This document shows, in pieces, positions 1 through 12,621 of a stretch of DNA of 64,000 nt (its first letter is position 1; each line of letters starts with the position of its first letter). This DNA comes from Amphirosellinia nigrospora (taxonomy: Eukaryota > Ascomycota > Sordariomycetes > Xylariales > Xylariaceae), in contig SCHM01000002.1 of assembly GCA_004123355.1 (NCBI GenBank), positions 2,356,001 to 2,420,000 on the forward strand. The letters are read 5' to 3'. The notes beneath the pieces are model-generated. The model had not been told where the DNA came from. It searched no databases and was given only the letters and a program-made list of their open reading frames with translations. The position numbers were made by a program, and so were the translations under genes.

Positions 1-863
1 AGATGTTGAGGATAGCCATGCACCAACTGCATAAAGTACTTACCTAGCCCTTCGGTTGGTGGGCCAATCATATGGTTACCTATCATTGGCATCTGCCTGA
101 AGTTTTCCAGAGCGTGGTGCTCCCTGTTAGTCACCCCTCCTCTAAATTATACACAAATTTCAAGGCTAGAAGTGTTTGTTCATCAGCACTCACAAACTTA
201 CACAATACCATTCCTTCCCAGTAAGCCTACACAAGCCAGCTAGCTCTTCTGATAATTCTGGCCATGTTATCTATCGCTTTAGAATGTGATCATCCTATCT
301 GTAGGCTAACGGCAGACTACATTCTCCGCAATAGGCATCGGTATACCTTCGTTGTAGGCGGTGTTTCTGAGACTTGGGAGCTATTGATTATATCGAGCGT
401 TTGAAGGCCAACTTTCATGACATAAACCTAGAGTTTTCGCTATAGCCATTCTCTTATTATTATATACATCTTTTTACTTTATTGTTGCTATTCATATTAT
501 TAGCAAGCTATACATATACACTGTCAATTTTCACGGAATACTAACGGCATTTGCTTTTTATTCTATATTTGATAGGTTCTCTGTTCTCTTACAAAAGCTC
601 TGGCCACAGAGCGACTAAACTTTCTCTGGATTAGCGTCTTTGCTAGCGCCTATATTAGCGTCTGGATTAGCGTCTCGGTAGGTACCTAGTCACCGATTTG
701 AAGTCGGGTTGCATCATTCTTCTGCCCCTCCATTCTTGCATTGCTTCTTTAACTCTTTGCATTCTCTTAGTCTATGTTTTAGGACAACCACCAGGACTAA
801 AATATCCTGCAGGACTGGTACATATCCACGAGTCCTACGAAGGACTTGAAAGCACCATTCAAA
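1..863. other. Intergenic region upstream of RQC1
   Basis: No gene is supported here. Three closely spaced copies of ttagcgtct lie at 631–639, 655–663 and 667–675. A TAGGTACCTAG palindrome lies at about 679–689 and belongs to a motif found again in many spacers of this window. The RQC1 promoter should lie in the right-hand part. Confidence 0.6.
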
Positions 864-3084
864 ATGTCCAGCCGACAGGTGCGCAAGCTTCAGAAGCAGC
901 GAGAATTGGAGCAGCTTCAGGCTACGAGCCCCGCCAACGACTCGGAAGAAAGCGAACAAGACGCGCCGATCCAGAGACCTAAGAAGAGCGCATTCTCGGC
1001 ATTTGCCGCCCTTGGGGGCGATGATAACGGAGACGACGGGAACGAAGAGGATGACAATGCCGACGAAGTCGAACCGACAGCGACCTCCCCACAACTTGGC
1101 GAAAGCCCCGTCCGCGTAGAAACCCCGAACAACGCGTCTAAGAAAAGCAAGAAGAAAAAGAAGAAGAATAAGGGAAAGCAGACAGACACGTCGAACGCAA
1201 CATCCTCAAAAGCAGACCCTACCAGATCCGCCACTGACGACATCGACGAAGCTCTTCGGGAGTTGGACCAGTCTAGCAAAAAAGCTAATGCTCCCGCTGG
1301 CGTCCAAGAGGCCACTACGCGGACAAAAGCCTATGAGAAGATATGTGAGCTTCTTCGTACCAATACCCACCATCTCAAAGTTGTGAATGAAATGCGCAAT
1401 CTTTTGGGCGCGATACGATTGCCGCCGCCCTGAATGAGGAGAATGAGGAACGTGCACGCACACAACGCCCACGACAAGTGCCGCAGCAAGTTGATTTGGA
1501 GACCTACCTCAAGGAGCCAGGTAAGACCCTGCCTGAGGTCACGCGGAGAAATCCATTCTTGCCAGGAAAAGATACATGGCGCGTGCTTCCACTGAGGGTC
1601 TTTCCATGAATCAATTCAAAGAAGGGCCAATAGCAGAAAAGTCTTTATGTGGGACAGTCGAATTCGGATTCGCCCATGATGCATCTTATAACAAATTAGA
1701 GGTGGAATTCTTCAATCTGGTCCAGATGCATGATCCTATGCTGCTGGTAGGATTTTTACACCGTCACCCATACCATATTTCCACTCTTATCCAAGTTAGT
1801 AAGATCGCCAAACAAGATCAGAACTCAGCTTTATCAGCCGAGCTGTGCGAGCGGGCTCTGTTCACATTTGGCCGCGTCGCACTCTCGGGTTTCCGACAGA
1901 AAATGGAAGAGGGCAAGGCTAGGATTGACTTCAGACGACCGGAAAACGACAGTTCTGGCTGGCTGGCTATCACTATCTCAAAAATCTGGTCATGAAGGGC
2001 ACCTATAGGACATCTTTAGAGTGGGCCAAGCTGTTGTTTAGTGTGGATTTAAGCGACCCCTATGGCATGATACACTTATACACCCTATGGCTATTCGGGC
2101 ACATGAGTCAAAATGGTTTATCGACTTTTGCGACTCGGAAGTTTTAGATGGATTCGACACGGTGCAAGACTATATCCGGCAGACGCTGGTGCTAGCGAGA
2201 CTGCAACAGAAGGACGGGGCTGGCGCTAAGGCTCTCTTACTCGAAGGCATGGAACGGCTCCCGTGGCTCTATAGCAGCCTCTATAAAGCACTTAACCTTG
2301 ACGTGCCCAAGGCAATCTGGGTATACAGCCGCGAGACAGTCACGAGGAGCTCTTTGTAGAACTGTATATACACCAAACGAAGAGCTTGTGGGATAACGCA
2401 CAGGCTACGGGTTTACTGAAAGAGGCCGCTCGCGAGGCAAAGAAACCGGATTTCCAGACATTCGGGTTCCCACCAGTCGTTGGGCGAAATGTGGCACGAT
2501 TTGTCTATCTGGACAATACACCCTCCTTGATGGGTCATGTTCCAGGGGACTTACTTAGCGCATCACCCAATTGGGAGTTTGATCCTATCCCGCCACTGAA
2601 AGAAGAAAACATCTTTTCTTATGATTCTCAACAGCAACCTTGGGTGCCGGTTAGGCAACAAGGGTTACGCGGCTCGAAATCCCACGAGACGGGCAGGCGT
2701 TGCGTCGACTTCTTGCCCGGGTCAGGCAAGGGGGCGCACCACCGGAATTTGAGGCCTTTCTTCAAGACGCGATAGCCGAAGTGAATCAAGGCGAGGATAG
2801 GAATACGGATGATGACACGGATGAGGATGGAAATGAAGCAGCTGATGCTGAACGCGCCGAAGTTGGGCCTGGCATTTTCCAAGCCCTGATGGACCTATTC
2901 CATGTCGGAGGACGGGTGGCGCGGATGGAGCGGAGGGTGACATAGAGCCGAATGATCAGGACCACTGGGATTTGGCTGAGTCTGAAATTGAGAATAGAAT
3001 GCCTGGGCATGGGGCAGTGATTCAGGAGATGAGATGCCAGAGTTGATTCCTAATGAGGAGGATAATGTAGAGGGACACAACTGA
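864..3084 (+). CDS. RQC1: RQC1/TCF25 (Nulp1) family protein, ribosome quality control
   Basis: The family member in yeast, Rqc1, acts with Ltn1 and Rqc2 on stalled 60S subunits; the animal member is TCF25. The start MSSRQVRKLQKQRE at 864 is the conserved beginning. It is followed by an acidic stretch, a lysine-rich run (about 1138–1175) and the conserved core, with matches such as HPYHISTLIQVSKIA, RIDFRRPEN and NWEFDPIPPL. The end is taken at the stop at 3082–3084 after an acidic tail (MPELIPNEEDNVEG). The reading frame changes about nine times, near 1400, 1577, 1950, 2075, 2325, 2640, 2680, 2915 and 3015, while homology continues across each point and no intron signal is found. Several points sit at short homopolymers, which suggests consensus errors and not real decay. 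Family assignment is firm; exact protein sequence is not recoverable from this text alone. Confidence 0.88.
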
Positions 3085-4030
3085 TGACGAGACGCCAGCC
3101 CAAGGATCGACCGCTTGAGATCCCGTAGTTAGCTGGACGAGCGCGATCCCCATACGTTGCACATGGGCTATCTGTAGAATACTGTACCAAAGCATGCCTA
3201 TATTGGGCACCAGGCACCAGGGCACATGGTTGACGCGTGCCAAGGCGGAAGATTGCGCAAGATGCAGGGTCCGACACGCGCGAACCAGGTATTGGGCAGA
3301 TCAATACAAATGTGATATGTCTGGCCATTATCTAAATGCTGTGCTGTAATTACTGCTTCAGGCTATACATGATCGGATGGTTACAGACACCCAAATGAAT
3401 CTAAATCTGCTACCATTCCGAGAAGTGAGCAAGTTTTTTCGTAGCGATATTGATATCGACGATAGTTTCACCTGGGCATTACGAAGCACGATTGGAAACT
3501 TGCTCAAGTCTCACTTTGTTCTTCATTTAGTTCTAGCCCCGTGGCGGCTACCAGAGGCGGGTAGATGGCGTATAATACAGTGTAAATGATCTATTTAACG
3601 GTACAATGTAGGGCGTTGTTGGTAAGACAAGAATGCGCCGCACTGTAAAGCTACAAGAGAAGTTCACGGGGGTTCTAGGCGGCCCTCCCTTGAGTGGCCC
3701 ATTGATCCAGGTAACATAGTGCTTACGTACTACCTACAGTCAGGTTAGTCCTGTCGCAAGGACGAAGCCGGCTGCATTAATACATTGGTACCTGTATTGG
3801 AAGGCGCATATCACGCAAGACCGCATCCAGCAAGTTAAATAGCTGTCGTGGCCCTTCTCTTGCCTCTCGCCTTAACACTACGCACATTGCGCTATCAACC
3901 TCATCCACACCTTACAAACATAGACCTGTGGTACGACAGTCTTCCCCGCTATTCTACAAGACGGTGATACCCCGCCATCGCTCGACGACTGCTCCGAACA
4001 TACCGCATCTCGAGACATAACACCAATATC
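3085..4030. other. Intergenic region between RQC1 and ATX1
   Basis: Only short unconvincing open frames occur. A 70-codon frame at 3377–3589 begins with ATG but shows no recognisable motif or splice context. The ATX1 promoter must lie in the last few hundred bases, where the sequence turns C-rich (3840–4020). Confidence 0.5.
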
Positions 4031-4468
4031 ATGGCTGACGCACACACTTACAAGTTCAACGTGACGATGAGCTGTGGCGGCTGCTCGGGCGCCATCAACC
4101 GCGTCCTGGGTAAACTGGAGGGTGCGTTGTTTCCCTTGTTCTCTCCCACACGGCCCATTACACTACAGCATATCAGACTATTCCAAGCCCTCGTTCCCCA
4201 TGCTATCTTTCTACGCACCTACCTGCTTTGCCTATCCCACCCAACCATCTCCCACATATGTACCGTACTCTAGACAAATGATTGATCATGTTCTTGAACA
4301 AAACAGGCGTCCAGAGCTACGACGTGTCCCTCGAGAAGCAAGAAAGCCGTCATCGTCGCATCGCCCGGTCTCGACTACGAGACCGTGCTCAAGACCATCA
4401 AGAAGACCGGCAAGAAGGTCAACTCGGCGGGCGGACGGCGAGGTAAAGAGCATCGAGCTACCGAGTAG
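4031..4468 (+). CDS. ATX1: ATX1-like copper metallochaperone
   Basis: A small cytosolic copper carrier that delivers Cu(I) to Ccc2-type P-ATPases of the secretory pathway. Exon 1 (4031–4121) encodes MADAHTYKFNVTMSCGGCSG, carrying the MxCxxC metal site. A GTGCGT donor at 4122 and an ACAG acceptor ending at 4306 define a 185 bp intron. Exon 2 starts at 4307 and gives GVQSYDVSLEKQE, VIVASPGLDYETVLKTIKKT and GKKVNS, a complete HMA fold of about 73–85 residues as expected. One frame change lies near 4340 (between KQE and VIV), and possibly another near 4435. Because of the latter the stop may be at 4468 or at about 4529. Family call is strong. Confidence 0.85.
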
Positions 4469-4529
4469 ACGCTGTTTAGCGGGAGAGGGGGTGCCGTATA
4501 AATGGATCGTTTTGTGGTTGATGTTATGA

Positions 4530-5697
4530 TATCAGGAAGAGAGTCGAGACGGGGGAAGCTTGCGCGAGGAGACCGGATACATGGAAAGTGCCGTTGTTTC
4601 CTTGATGGGTAGCTGGGAGTTGGGAAATTTTGGACAACTGAATTAACGATGAAATGAACTACACTCTTCGTATGCATTACGTGAATAGAGCACTATCTGA
4701 TCTTTGGTGATCAGGGTTCATTATCTGTGCCTCTGTTTGCGCACTCTATGATTTATCGGAGGCTGTTATAGCCTAAGTGTTCCTCCTTAGAGGTTATCTA
4801 TTCCCAGGATAGCTACCCCTGCGAATCCCAATACCTCATGTTAGACAACAATGGTTTGACTAGCCTTGAATAATTCCGTGTTGGATATTTAATCTTGAAG
4901 CTTTGCTTGACGGCAAACGTAATAACTAGAAGAGAAAGAGGACTTACGTCTTCCCTCTTCTTTTCTTTCCAATGAACTAATTTGATTAAAAATATGAGAT
5001 AAAAAGGAATAAAATGAAGAAGGATGTTAAGATTTCTGATATAGGTATGTATCAATACTTGTTGTTACTAGTCACGAGCGATGTATGTTCTCCGTCCTAG
5101 GCGATCTAGATGATCATAATAGGGGAAGCGAAGAGAAAGAGAAGAGGAAGAAATCGATCAGGAGAGAGCTTATACATACGCCCATATACTAATCGGTTTC
5201 GCAGTCTATTTGCTAACCATGTTACATTATGGCTCATGAATTGGGCAGAGTACCTTATATGGTGTAAGGAGTCGCTTTTTACCATTTCGTAAGAAAGTAG
5301 GTCTACTCGTATAGTTCTTTATGCGATAACAGTCATCCTATGATGGGAATTCATCGATCACGTAGAACAAGACAAAATAAACTTATTCGCTAGTGAGAAG
5401 AGTGTAGCTATATAGGTCGGGCTGTCAGTGTGTTCCTTCCAGTCCTCGTAACCTCATAGCCATACGACTGCGCTTTTCGCCTTACACTACCTCCCTAGCA
5501 AATTCCGTGTAGCGTATAGTAAGGTGATTGCGTAAGTGTGTGAATGATTGATGTCTGTCCGACCCTCGATTCACTTACGTACCTCCTACAAACTCTCGCA
5601 CCACCTCACCACACGATAAAAGTATTGGTCCGGCCTACCTGCCACACGATACCCTTAAACGCAATCTGGGCGTAGGCGATGGGCCGATCATTCCGGT
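4530..5697. other. Gene-poor spacer
   Basis: No supported gene is seen. The stretch 5107–5175 is strongly purine-rich (repeated gaag/gaga). Open frames at 4813–5055 and 5110–5292 have no motifs and biased low-complexity content, so they were left out. Confidence 0.5.
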
Positions 5698-5997
5698 TTA
5701 TGTTCCGGGCCTCGTGCGGAATATACCAAAGTCACACGTCTCTCCAATGGTCCGGAGGAACTCTTGAGTGTTGTTGACCACGACGTATTCCTCGCTCTGG
5801 TGATTCGGGTCGAAGTCGTTTATCCTCGCCCACAAGGTCACGCCGTTGTGGGTTTGTATAATCGCCTGATTCTTATGCTTCAGGCATTCTGTCTTCCAAT
5901 CTTCGAAGCCTTCTTCGGTTTGGATCCTCCACCACAGCCAGTCTTTGAGCCGTTTCATGTCGTACACGATTGTTGCATGGTTCCGTGGAGTAGTCAT
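5698..5997 (-). CDS. Small hypothetical protein (99 aa)
   Basis: An uninterrupted frame from ATG at 5997 to the stop at 5698. The product begins MTTPRNHATIVYDMKRLKDW, is rich in aromatic and charged residues (WLWWRIQTEEGFEDW) and has no signal peptide or membrane segment. I do not recognise a family. The codon pattern and residue mix look like a real soluble protein, and it stands alone in a gene-poor stretch. It could also be one exon of a larger gene whose other parts I could not find. Confidence 0.45.
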   Translation of the reverse strand: MTTPRNHATIVYDMKRLKDWLWWRIQTEEGFEDWKTECLKHKNQAIIQTHNGVTLWARINDFDPNHQSEEYVVVNNTQEFLRTIGETCDFGIFRTRPGT

Positions 5998-8351
5998 TGT
6001 GGTCGATGAATGTATGTGAAGAGTATTTGGTAGATGTGATGGGGCTCAATGTAAAGATGAAAGTTTTGTGGCCGATGGGTCGTAAGATGGAACTTGGAAT
6101 CTGGGGTTGTTCTCATGCTGCTTTTATAGACATTCTAGAGTGATGGTCTCCTTCGTGGACTCATCTACCTTTGCGCTACACAAGCGGCTAAGATGCGGCC
6201 AATGCTATACGGTCGTGTGACTATTTTGCTGCCTTTTCATTTTATCCTGTTTTCAGAACATCCATATCGTCACGGTCTTTGGTCTTACTGTGTTACTGAC
6301 CACTGAGGAGAAGTTAAAAGAGACATTTGACGTTTCAGATGAAAAACTTTCGAAGCCTCAGAATATCACAAGACTGATCTTCTTCCATGGACTAATAGGC
6401 TACCGAAACGGCTGCCCATTGTTAATGCGTGATTGGGCACAGATCCTACGAAGTATACCGTCTCTTGTGATTGCAACGAAGTTTTATTTGCTAATCATCG
6501 TCGTACCTTGAAATCTAAGTCTATTCGTGACCTGCTCGGCTTCGCTTGTACCACGGCTCGGTACCACTCGCTGAAGAGATAAACGGTCATGCGGGCTATA
6601 TACGTGTCAAGGCATGAGCCCAGAGCATCAGTCTCATATTTTGTCATCCGCAAACCATGAGGTTATACGCCTGAGCTAAAATGGATTACTATGGATGGAT
6701 ATAAAACCTTCCACTTCTTGGTAGAGCTCACGGTGTTACCCGGGAAGCTGAAGTTTGGGGTATGAAGAGATATAAAATGTAATGGCATTAGTACAATAAC
6801 TGAATCTAATTATCTGATTTCTGATTTGCACACTTCATCGGCATTGTAATAACATGTTATTAAGAAAGAAATTTGGCATAGAAGACTATTTTACTTTGAA
6901 AGCGGGTGTGGTACGTGACACAAGGCCGGTGAACCCCTTACATAGCCCTTCCACCAGGAGCAAACATTCTTACTGGCGCTTATATATCGTGACTCACTCT
7001 TAGCTTTTTATACGATGTAGGAAGTAAGGGATAGTCTGATAAGGTGACCGGCTTGCCCATTGATGATCGCACTTTAGAACCACTTTTGGATTTCTCTTTC
7101 AGAAAGCATCATGAGAGAGAACCTTGATGGGTTTGTAGAAAAGGCTACCATTCAGGAAGCATTGGTAAACCTCGTGAGACTGTGACGTGCGAGAGCTAAT
7201 TGACTGATTGGTAATAAACTAGACGAAGACAAATGCGTCCGGGTTACACTATTAACGCAATAATTGGTCAGAGAACGAAGGTGGTTCAGAATCCCAATCA
7301 ATTAAACGAGATCTAGTTTCTCCATGTAATAGTTGTGACCAACTCCCCATGAGCCCCTTTCCCTACATGACGCTGAGAATGAGGGAGTATGCTTCCGGCC
7401 TATTGTATACTTCGGTGACACTGAATGCCAGGAAAAGGGTCTGGGCACACAGCGACAAAAAGACTGCGCGTATATAGGCATATAGTCATATAGTACCGAC
7501 GGAGATAGCCTCAGACCTTCGTGCAACAACATATATCTATGCCATACACATATATGATCCAGGGCACTGAAGATACCTAGCTTTGAACGTATATCACATT
7601 GCTGCATGAGATCCTAGGCGTCTCATAGTAAAGGGGTATGGATAGGCTGCACGTAAAAGCTCACTTTCGATTTATTGCAATATCGGATCGAGATGTGTGA
7701 TTTATGCTTGCGTATAGCCCTAGATACTTGCCATCATCATAATCTACGTTATAAAAGGGATATGCGTGGCAAGCCATGTGGCCTTGTTCTGCTGGATTAT
7801 GTAATCTAGCTAAGGGAAATCTTAGTTAAGACATGTCTCACAAGAATGAGGGTTATACTTTTATCAATGTGTATTATTGGTAGGGCTGTCTTAAGTAAGT
7901 TATCCTCAGTTGCTATTATCGAAGAGAGCTATCGTAATAAGAACATTGAATGTGATTGATCCATCTAACACTGCTGTACAAGTCGGGGCGATAGGCCGGC
8001 TGGGTCACGTGCTGATAGACCCAAGGTTAGTTGGGCTCCTCCTACCTCTTACCTAGGTACCTGTCGGTGCAAGACTAGCGCCTTGCTTGTTACTATTTCG
8101 ATTCTCAAACCACGGTCAAAAGAGATGAAGTGACAAGGAAAGCATTACTGTCATATTAGACTTCAACTTATATCGGTGCCTCTGTAGCACGCGCTATTAA
8201 GTATCTAGTGGAAATGGAACCTTGGCGCTGACGTTCCGTCACGCGATTTAGCCGACTTGATCAATTTGTTAATCAACGTGGGCGCCAAAAGAAACCTCCC
8301 GCTCAAGTGGTTGGTGTTGATGCCGATTAAGAAATCTAGCGGCGAAAACCG
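5998..8351. other. Gene-poor spacer of about 2.3 kb
   Basis: No gene is supported on either strand; the frames at 6290–6511 and 7302–7607 either lack an ATG or look random. An ACCTAGGTACCT palindrome lies at 8051–8062, upstream of the next transcription factor. Confidence 0.5.
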
Positions 8352-11060
8352 ATGACCGAGAGTAAGATGAATGGGAGTGCTTTAGGGCAACACCGTGTTG
8401 TAAAGAGGCCGCGCCCCGTTAAGAGTTGTCTAGAGTGAGTAAACCCATCCACTTGTCGTATTGAGTCGCGTATCCATCGCCTGTGCTACGGCGAACTCTA
8501 CTCTGACCATAATAATTGAGCACCCGAAATGACTTGCTGGCGCTGAGTGACTGGTCCTTCTTATGCTAATGAAATGAAGATGTCGCCGAAGGAAGTTGAA
8601 GTGTGATCGCCTCTTGCCTGCACCAGTGCAGAAGTCCCAGCGCTCATGTCGCTATGTCGCAGATGGGGAAACAGGCAGTGTATGATGAAGGATGAGAGAA
8701 GTCCTGATCGAGTCTCGAAACGTAGCTGCGTCTCGCCAAGCAACGATGGCAACCTTCGTGATGCTACCAGTTCTCAACCTCAGTCCCAACCCCAGCCCCA
8801 GTCTCAAGCGAGCGCGGGGCTTCTAGAGAACTACGGTGCTAGAATCGAAAGGCTTGAGCGTATCCTACTGGAGAAAAGCTCACCACTCACTGAGACAAGC
8901 AGCGGGTCGCTCCCAACGGCGTTGGCATCGGCCTTCACTATGCGTGGTCTCACCGTCAAGGGCGGATCTCGAACACGCTTTTTTGGCCAAGCAGTGCTCG
9001 CGTGTTGGTAAATCTAGTAAGCTGGACCTCTTACAGTCCGTTTCCTTCGCGATCTCTTGAACTCACTCACATTCTGTAGTTTGATGAAGCAAAGGAGTTT
9101 ATGTTTAATCAAAGCGACTCTAGCGAAATTATTCAACTTTTCTTGCTTACCCAAAATCCACAAAGCTGTGCAAAATGAGCATCGCAAAGCTACATCTCCG
9201 ATCCCGGTGTTCGTAGACTCAGTAACACCAATCCAAAAACGCATGGCTGATGTTTGTGAGTAATTTCCGTAGTCGTCTTCTTTTTCTAGCGACGTTTGGA
9301 GAATGAGACGGCTCCCTTTTAGGCCTAAACCATGTCCTTGAACACCCAGAGAGCCAAGACATAGATGGACCATACTCAAAATGGCAATGACTGACTCTGG
9401 GTGTGCAGTGCCAAACAAAGCTGTGTGTGACCATCTAGTCCAATTATACATGAAGGGATCAGAAACGCTTCATCGCGTCTTGCATATTCCCTCGTTCTGG
9501 TCGTGTTATAACCAGTACTGGAAGGAAACCAACAACACGAATACTTCTTACCGCAACTCTTGTCGGTGCTGTGCATCGGATATCGATTTCTCGGGACCAG
9601 TAAAGGCCAGTTCAAAAATGACAGAGAAGGGATACATGTGCCGACTGCTTGTGCTCTGGTCAGAGCCTGGTTGGCTGGTTTAAGGGGTAAACAGCTTGTC
9701 GAGTTCAGCTCACTGCAGACCGAGGTACTTGCGCTTATGGCCCGACGGGTGCTGAATTCGCAAAATCACGAAACTTGGCAACATCTCGGTCTGCTCGTAC
9801 GAATGGCGATGACAATGGGTTTACATCGAGATCCGTCCGAGTTCCCTCACGAAATATTACCCTTTTGGGCTGAACAGAGACGTAAGCTTTGGACAACGAT
9901 ACTCGAGCTTGACATACATATGTCCATACAGTGCAATCTGCCCAGTTGCATACGCGAGGGTGACTTTACTGCCGCCCTCCTAGTAACCTCAATGACAACG
10001 AACTATATCCGAACATGATTGAGCTCCCCCCATCAAAGCCTCTCGAAGTAGATACTGATTCTTGTATTCAAGTATTTGCTGCAAAGTCTTTGATGACTCG
10101 TTTCAAGGTTGTTGATTTAATTAATCGAATTGATGCTCTTCAGGATTATCAACAAATTCTTGACATTGGGACTGAGTTAGAACAAGTCTTAGAGGATATT
10201 CGCTATATGGCACCCCAGGTACACCCAAACGATACGAACGAAGCACGGTGGCAATGGATGACGAGGGTAACCCTTGACATGAATTGTCGTCGACCACTTC
10301 TCGCATTATATCGACCCTTCGCGCTGAGCAGTTCTGATGCCCCCAACAAATTATGACTGGGTATTTGAAGTCGTGCATGATACTACTTTCATACTTGGAG
10401 GAGGTTGACATTTCGCGGACCGACTCTCCTCAAATTTGGCACATGCATAATCTTGTTCTCAGGCGAGATATCATGCATGCTTCGTTTGGCATTTGCTATT
10501 ATATGAAGCAAATTCAAAGCAGCGCTGCTAACATGCGAGAATCGGCCTCACCTGAATCTAGTTACAGGTCAAATCCCATCGAAGCAGCCTGCACGCTGCA
10601 TCCAGAAGCTCGATGTTACTCTCTTTACCTCGTTTGAGAGCGACCGTGGAAAAAGTCATCGATACTATGATCAGACGTATTAGTGAGATAGGAACGGATT
10701 TGAAAGATTTGGTCTCATTGACGGTCGTTTTCTATACGTATCAAGGCGAGACACACGAGTTGAACAAAGAGATTAAGCAAGGCTTGCAACAAATCGTAGA
10801 TGCAGGCCTTCAATCCATCAATGTTACCAAGAAGATATATCATCTATGGCAGTAGGTACGGGGTTTTCTATGAAAGTACTAAATTGACTTGGATTACAGA
10901 TAGTATCACCGACAAGGCAAATGCAGATGGCAAACTGCCAAGCCGAGCCGGGTTTCATGATCAATACGGAACCATATATGTGGGCGGCGGATCCAAATGT
11001 GGGCATTCTCCCTTGACCATATTCTCAAATATGATACTAATGTCATTAGCTCTTGGGTGA
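8352..11060 (+). CDS. Zn2Cys6 transcription factor with fungal MHR domain
   Basis: A nuclear regulator of the Gal4 type. Exon 1 (8352–8434) ends in PVKSCLE and a 145 bp intron (GTGAGT donor; TGCTAATG branch point; acceptor at 8579) interrupts the zinc cluster. Exon 2 resumes with CRRRKLKCDR, giving the start of the Cys6 motif. Downstream come a Gln/Pro/Ser stretch, a leucine-zipper-like segment (GARIERLERILLEKS) and the middle homology region with HLGLLVRMAMTMGLHRDP and FWAEQRRKLWTTILELD. The C-terminal part ends with a segment like MWAADPNVGILP near 10980–11060; the stop is uncertain. Frame changes occur near 8620, 9000, 9270, 9560, 10010, 10350, 10610, 10860 and 11020. The upstream half of the zinc cluster is safe, the rest needs re-sequencing. 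Target genes are unknown; the NmrA-like gene is next on the other strand, tail to tail. Confidence 0.82.
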
Positions 11061-11312
11061 CTATGGTATCTGGGATGTTGAATTTTGGAATCCTTTTATT
11101 ACAAACCAGACGGCGGAATGATGAAGTATATACGAGACCCGAAGGGCTTCACGCCAACCGGGTGCGAATCGTCTCTCGTTCAGGAACGCTAGCTACCCCC
11201 TCCCCCCTTTTCAACCTTCATTCCGTTATAAATCGCCCGTAGACATGGTTCTTCCATTCATTAACAATTTCGGGAGAACTGTCTCAATTATTACCAGGAA
11301 GTCGAAAGATAC

Positions 11313-12122
11313 TTAATTTGAGATCACAGGACTCTTGCCGACAAAGTCGTCCTTCTCGCATGCTTCGACCATGAACCGAGCAACGCTTGCCCGAGTAATC
11401 TTGGGCAGGAACCCAATCGAATTCCCGTCCTCGGGGTATTCTCGAATTGGGGCTGCTTCGCCGTCAGCTAGCACAAGCGCGTGCCAGTACGAATTCTACG
11501 CCTGCCTTGCGCGTTTCTTCATCGAGGGCGTTATGGGCTGCTAGCCCGTATTTCATATTGGTGTGTTTGAACATAGCGCGGAACAAAAAGTTCGCACTGT
11601 TGAAACTATTGCCGGCCCCCCATTGACTTAAGATGATAATGCGCTTCGTCCCGAAATTCTTCATAACGGAAATGGCGTTCGCAACTGAGTCCTCCACTGC
11701 GATAGACGAGGTTAGTAACGTCACTTTAGTAGGGTTATAGATGTTTCAAAAGGTGGAAAGCTCATAGGAGTTGGTTTAACTTGAGAGGAGACCTCTATAT
11801 TCGTAATCAGGAGAAAAAATGCTCTAAAGAGGCACTCACTTATTCTTATCGGCGCATCTGGTGAAATTGCTGCAAAGGGGGAGTCGGAAACTCTCTTTAG
11901 ACTTAAGGCTACCAAGACTGCTGGGGCGGTTCTGGCAATGCTTCAAATGCTTTAGTAATATCCTCGCGCTTCATTGGCGTTCCCTGAATGACCGTCAGGC
12001 CGCGACGGGCGGTTAGTGATGAAGGTGATCGGACGAGTGCGCGACATCGTGGCCTTTCGACGTTGCTTCTTCGACGATTAGCTTGCCTGTTCGGCGCTAC
12101 CGCCTAGGACAAGGAACCGCAT
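11313..12122 (-). CDS. NmrA-like NAD(P)-binding Rossmann protein
   Basis: Member of the NAD(P)H-binding atypical SDR family (PF13460-like). ATG at 12122 opens MRFLVLGGSA, the glycine-rich dinucleotide site. The text continues as LIVEEATSKGHDV and SSLTARRGLTVIQGTPMK. Intron 11697–11839 has a GTGAGT donor, a TACTAAC-type branch point and a CGCAG acceptor, and joins APIRI to MEDSVANAISVMKNFG. The rest gives a typical strand-helix series, with TKRIIILSQWGAGNSF and LDEETRKAGVEFVLARA, and ends at the stop 11313–11315 after SPVISN. Frame changes lie near 12075 and 11470 and elsewhere in exon 1. The substrate is unknown; such proteins act as redox-sensing regulators or reductases. It is divergent from the HET gene. 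Confidence 0.82.
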
Positions 12123-12621
12123 CTTGAGACGAATGTGTGATGTAAGGGGGAATTTGCGAAAAAGACGATAGTGGTTAGGAAAGACTGAAGATTGGTGTAG
12201 TGTGAAGTGTGAAGACACAAGATCAATACAATGAGGAGGAAATGTTGATATATATAGGTATGTATACCTGTCTGTAAAAATTTATTAGCGATTTCAATTC
12301 GAATAGTGCCGTCATTTCTAATCAAATGAAGAGACCTTGCGTCTAGCCGGGTATGTTAAACTTTGGAAGCGCATGGGGACGGAGCCGAATGCGCGCGTAG
12401 TGATCTCACTCGGCCGAGTCTCTCGGAGAAGGGTGGCACTACCCGGAGGCGAAAGTCCTGGGGCGTCAGCTCTCAGCATCTCAACCCTATAAACTGAATG
12501 CACCCAATCACCAGATATGGACATGCCATTCGGATCGCTTCCAACCAATTATGTAAAACCTTGAGATGGATAGCATTTGTTCGTTTCCCTTGAAGAAATT
12601 GCTTGGTCTTAGGTGATAACC
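12123..12621. promoter_or_regulatory. Divergent promoter region, NmrA-like / HET
   Basis: This 499 bp spacer separates the start codons of two divergent genes and must hold both promoters. A TATATATAGG sequence at about 12248–12257 could serve the leftward gene. No operator can be named. Confidence 0.4.

Noticed and set aside
3377-3589. 70-codon ATG frame downstream of RQC1
   Set aside because: No motif and no sign of coding bias; expected by chance at this length.
6290-6511. 73-codon frame on the plus strand
   Set aside because: It starts with GTG, not ATG, and has no motif or promoter context.
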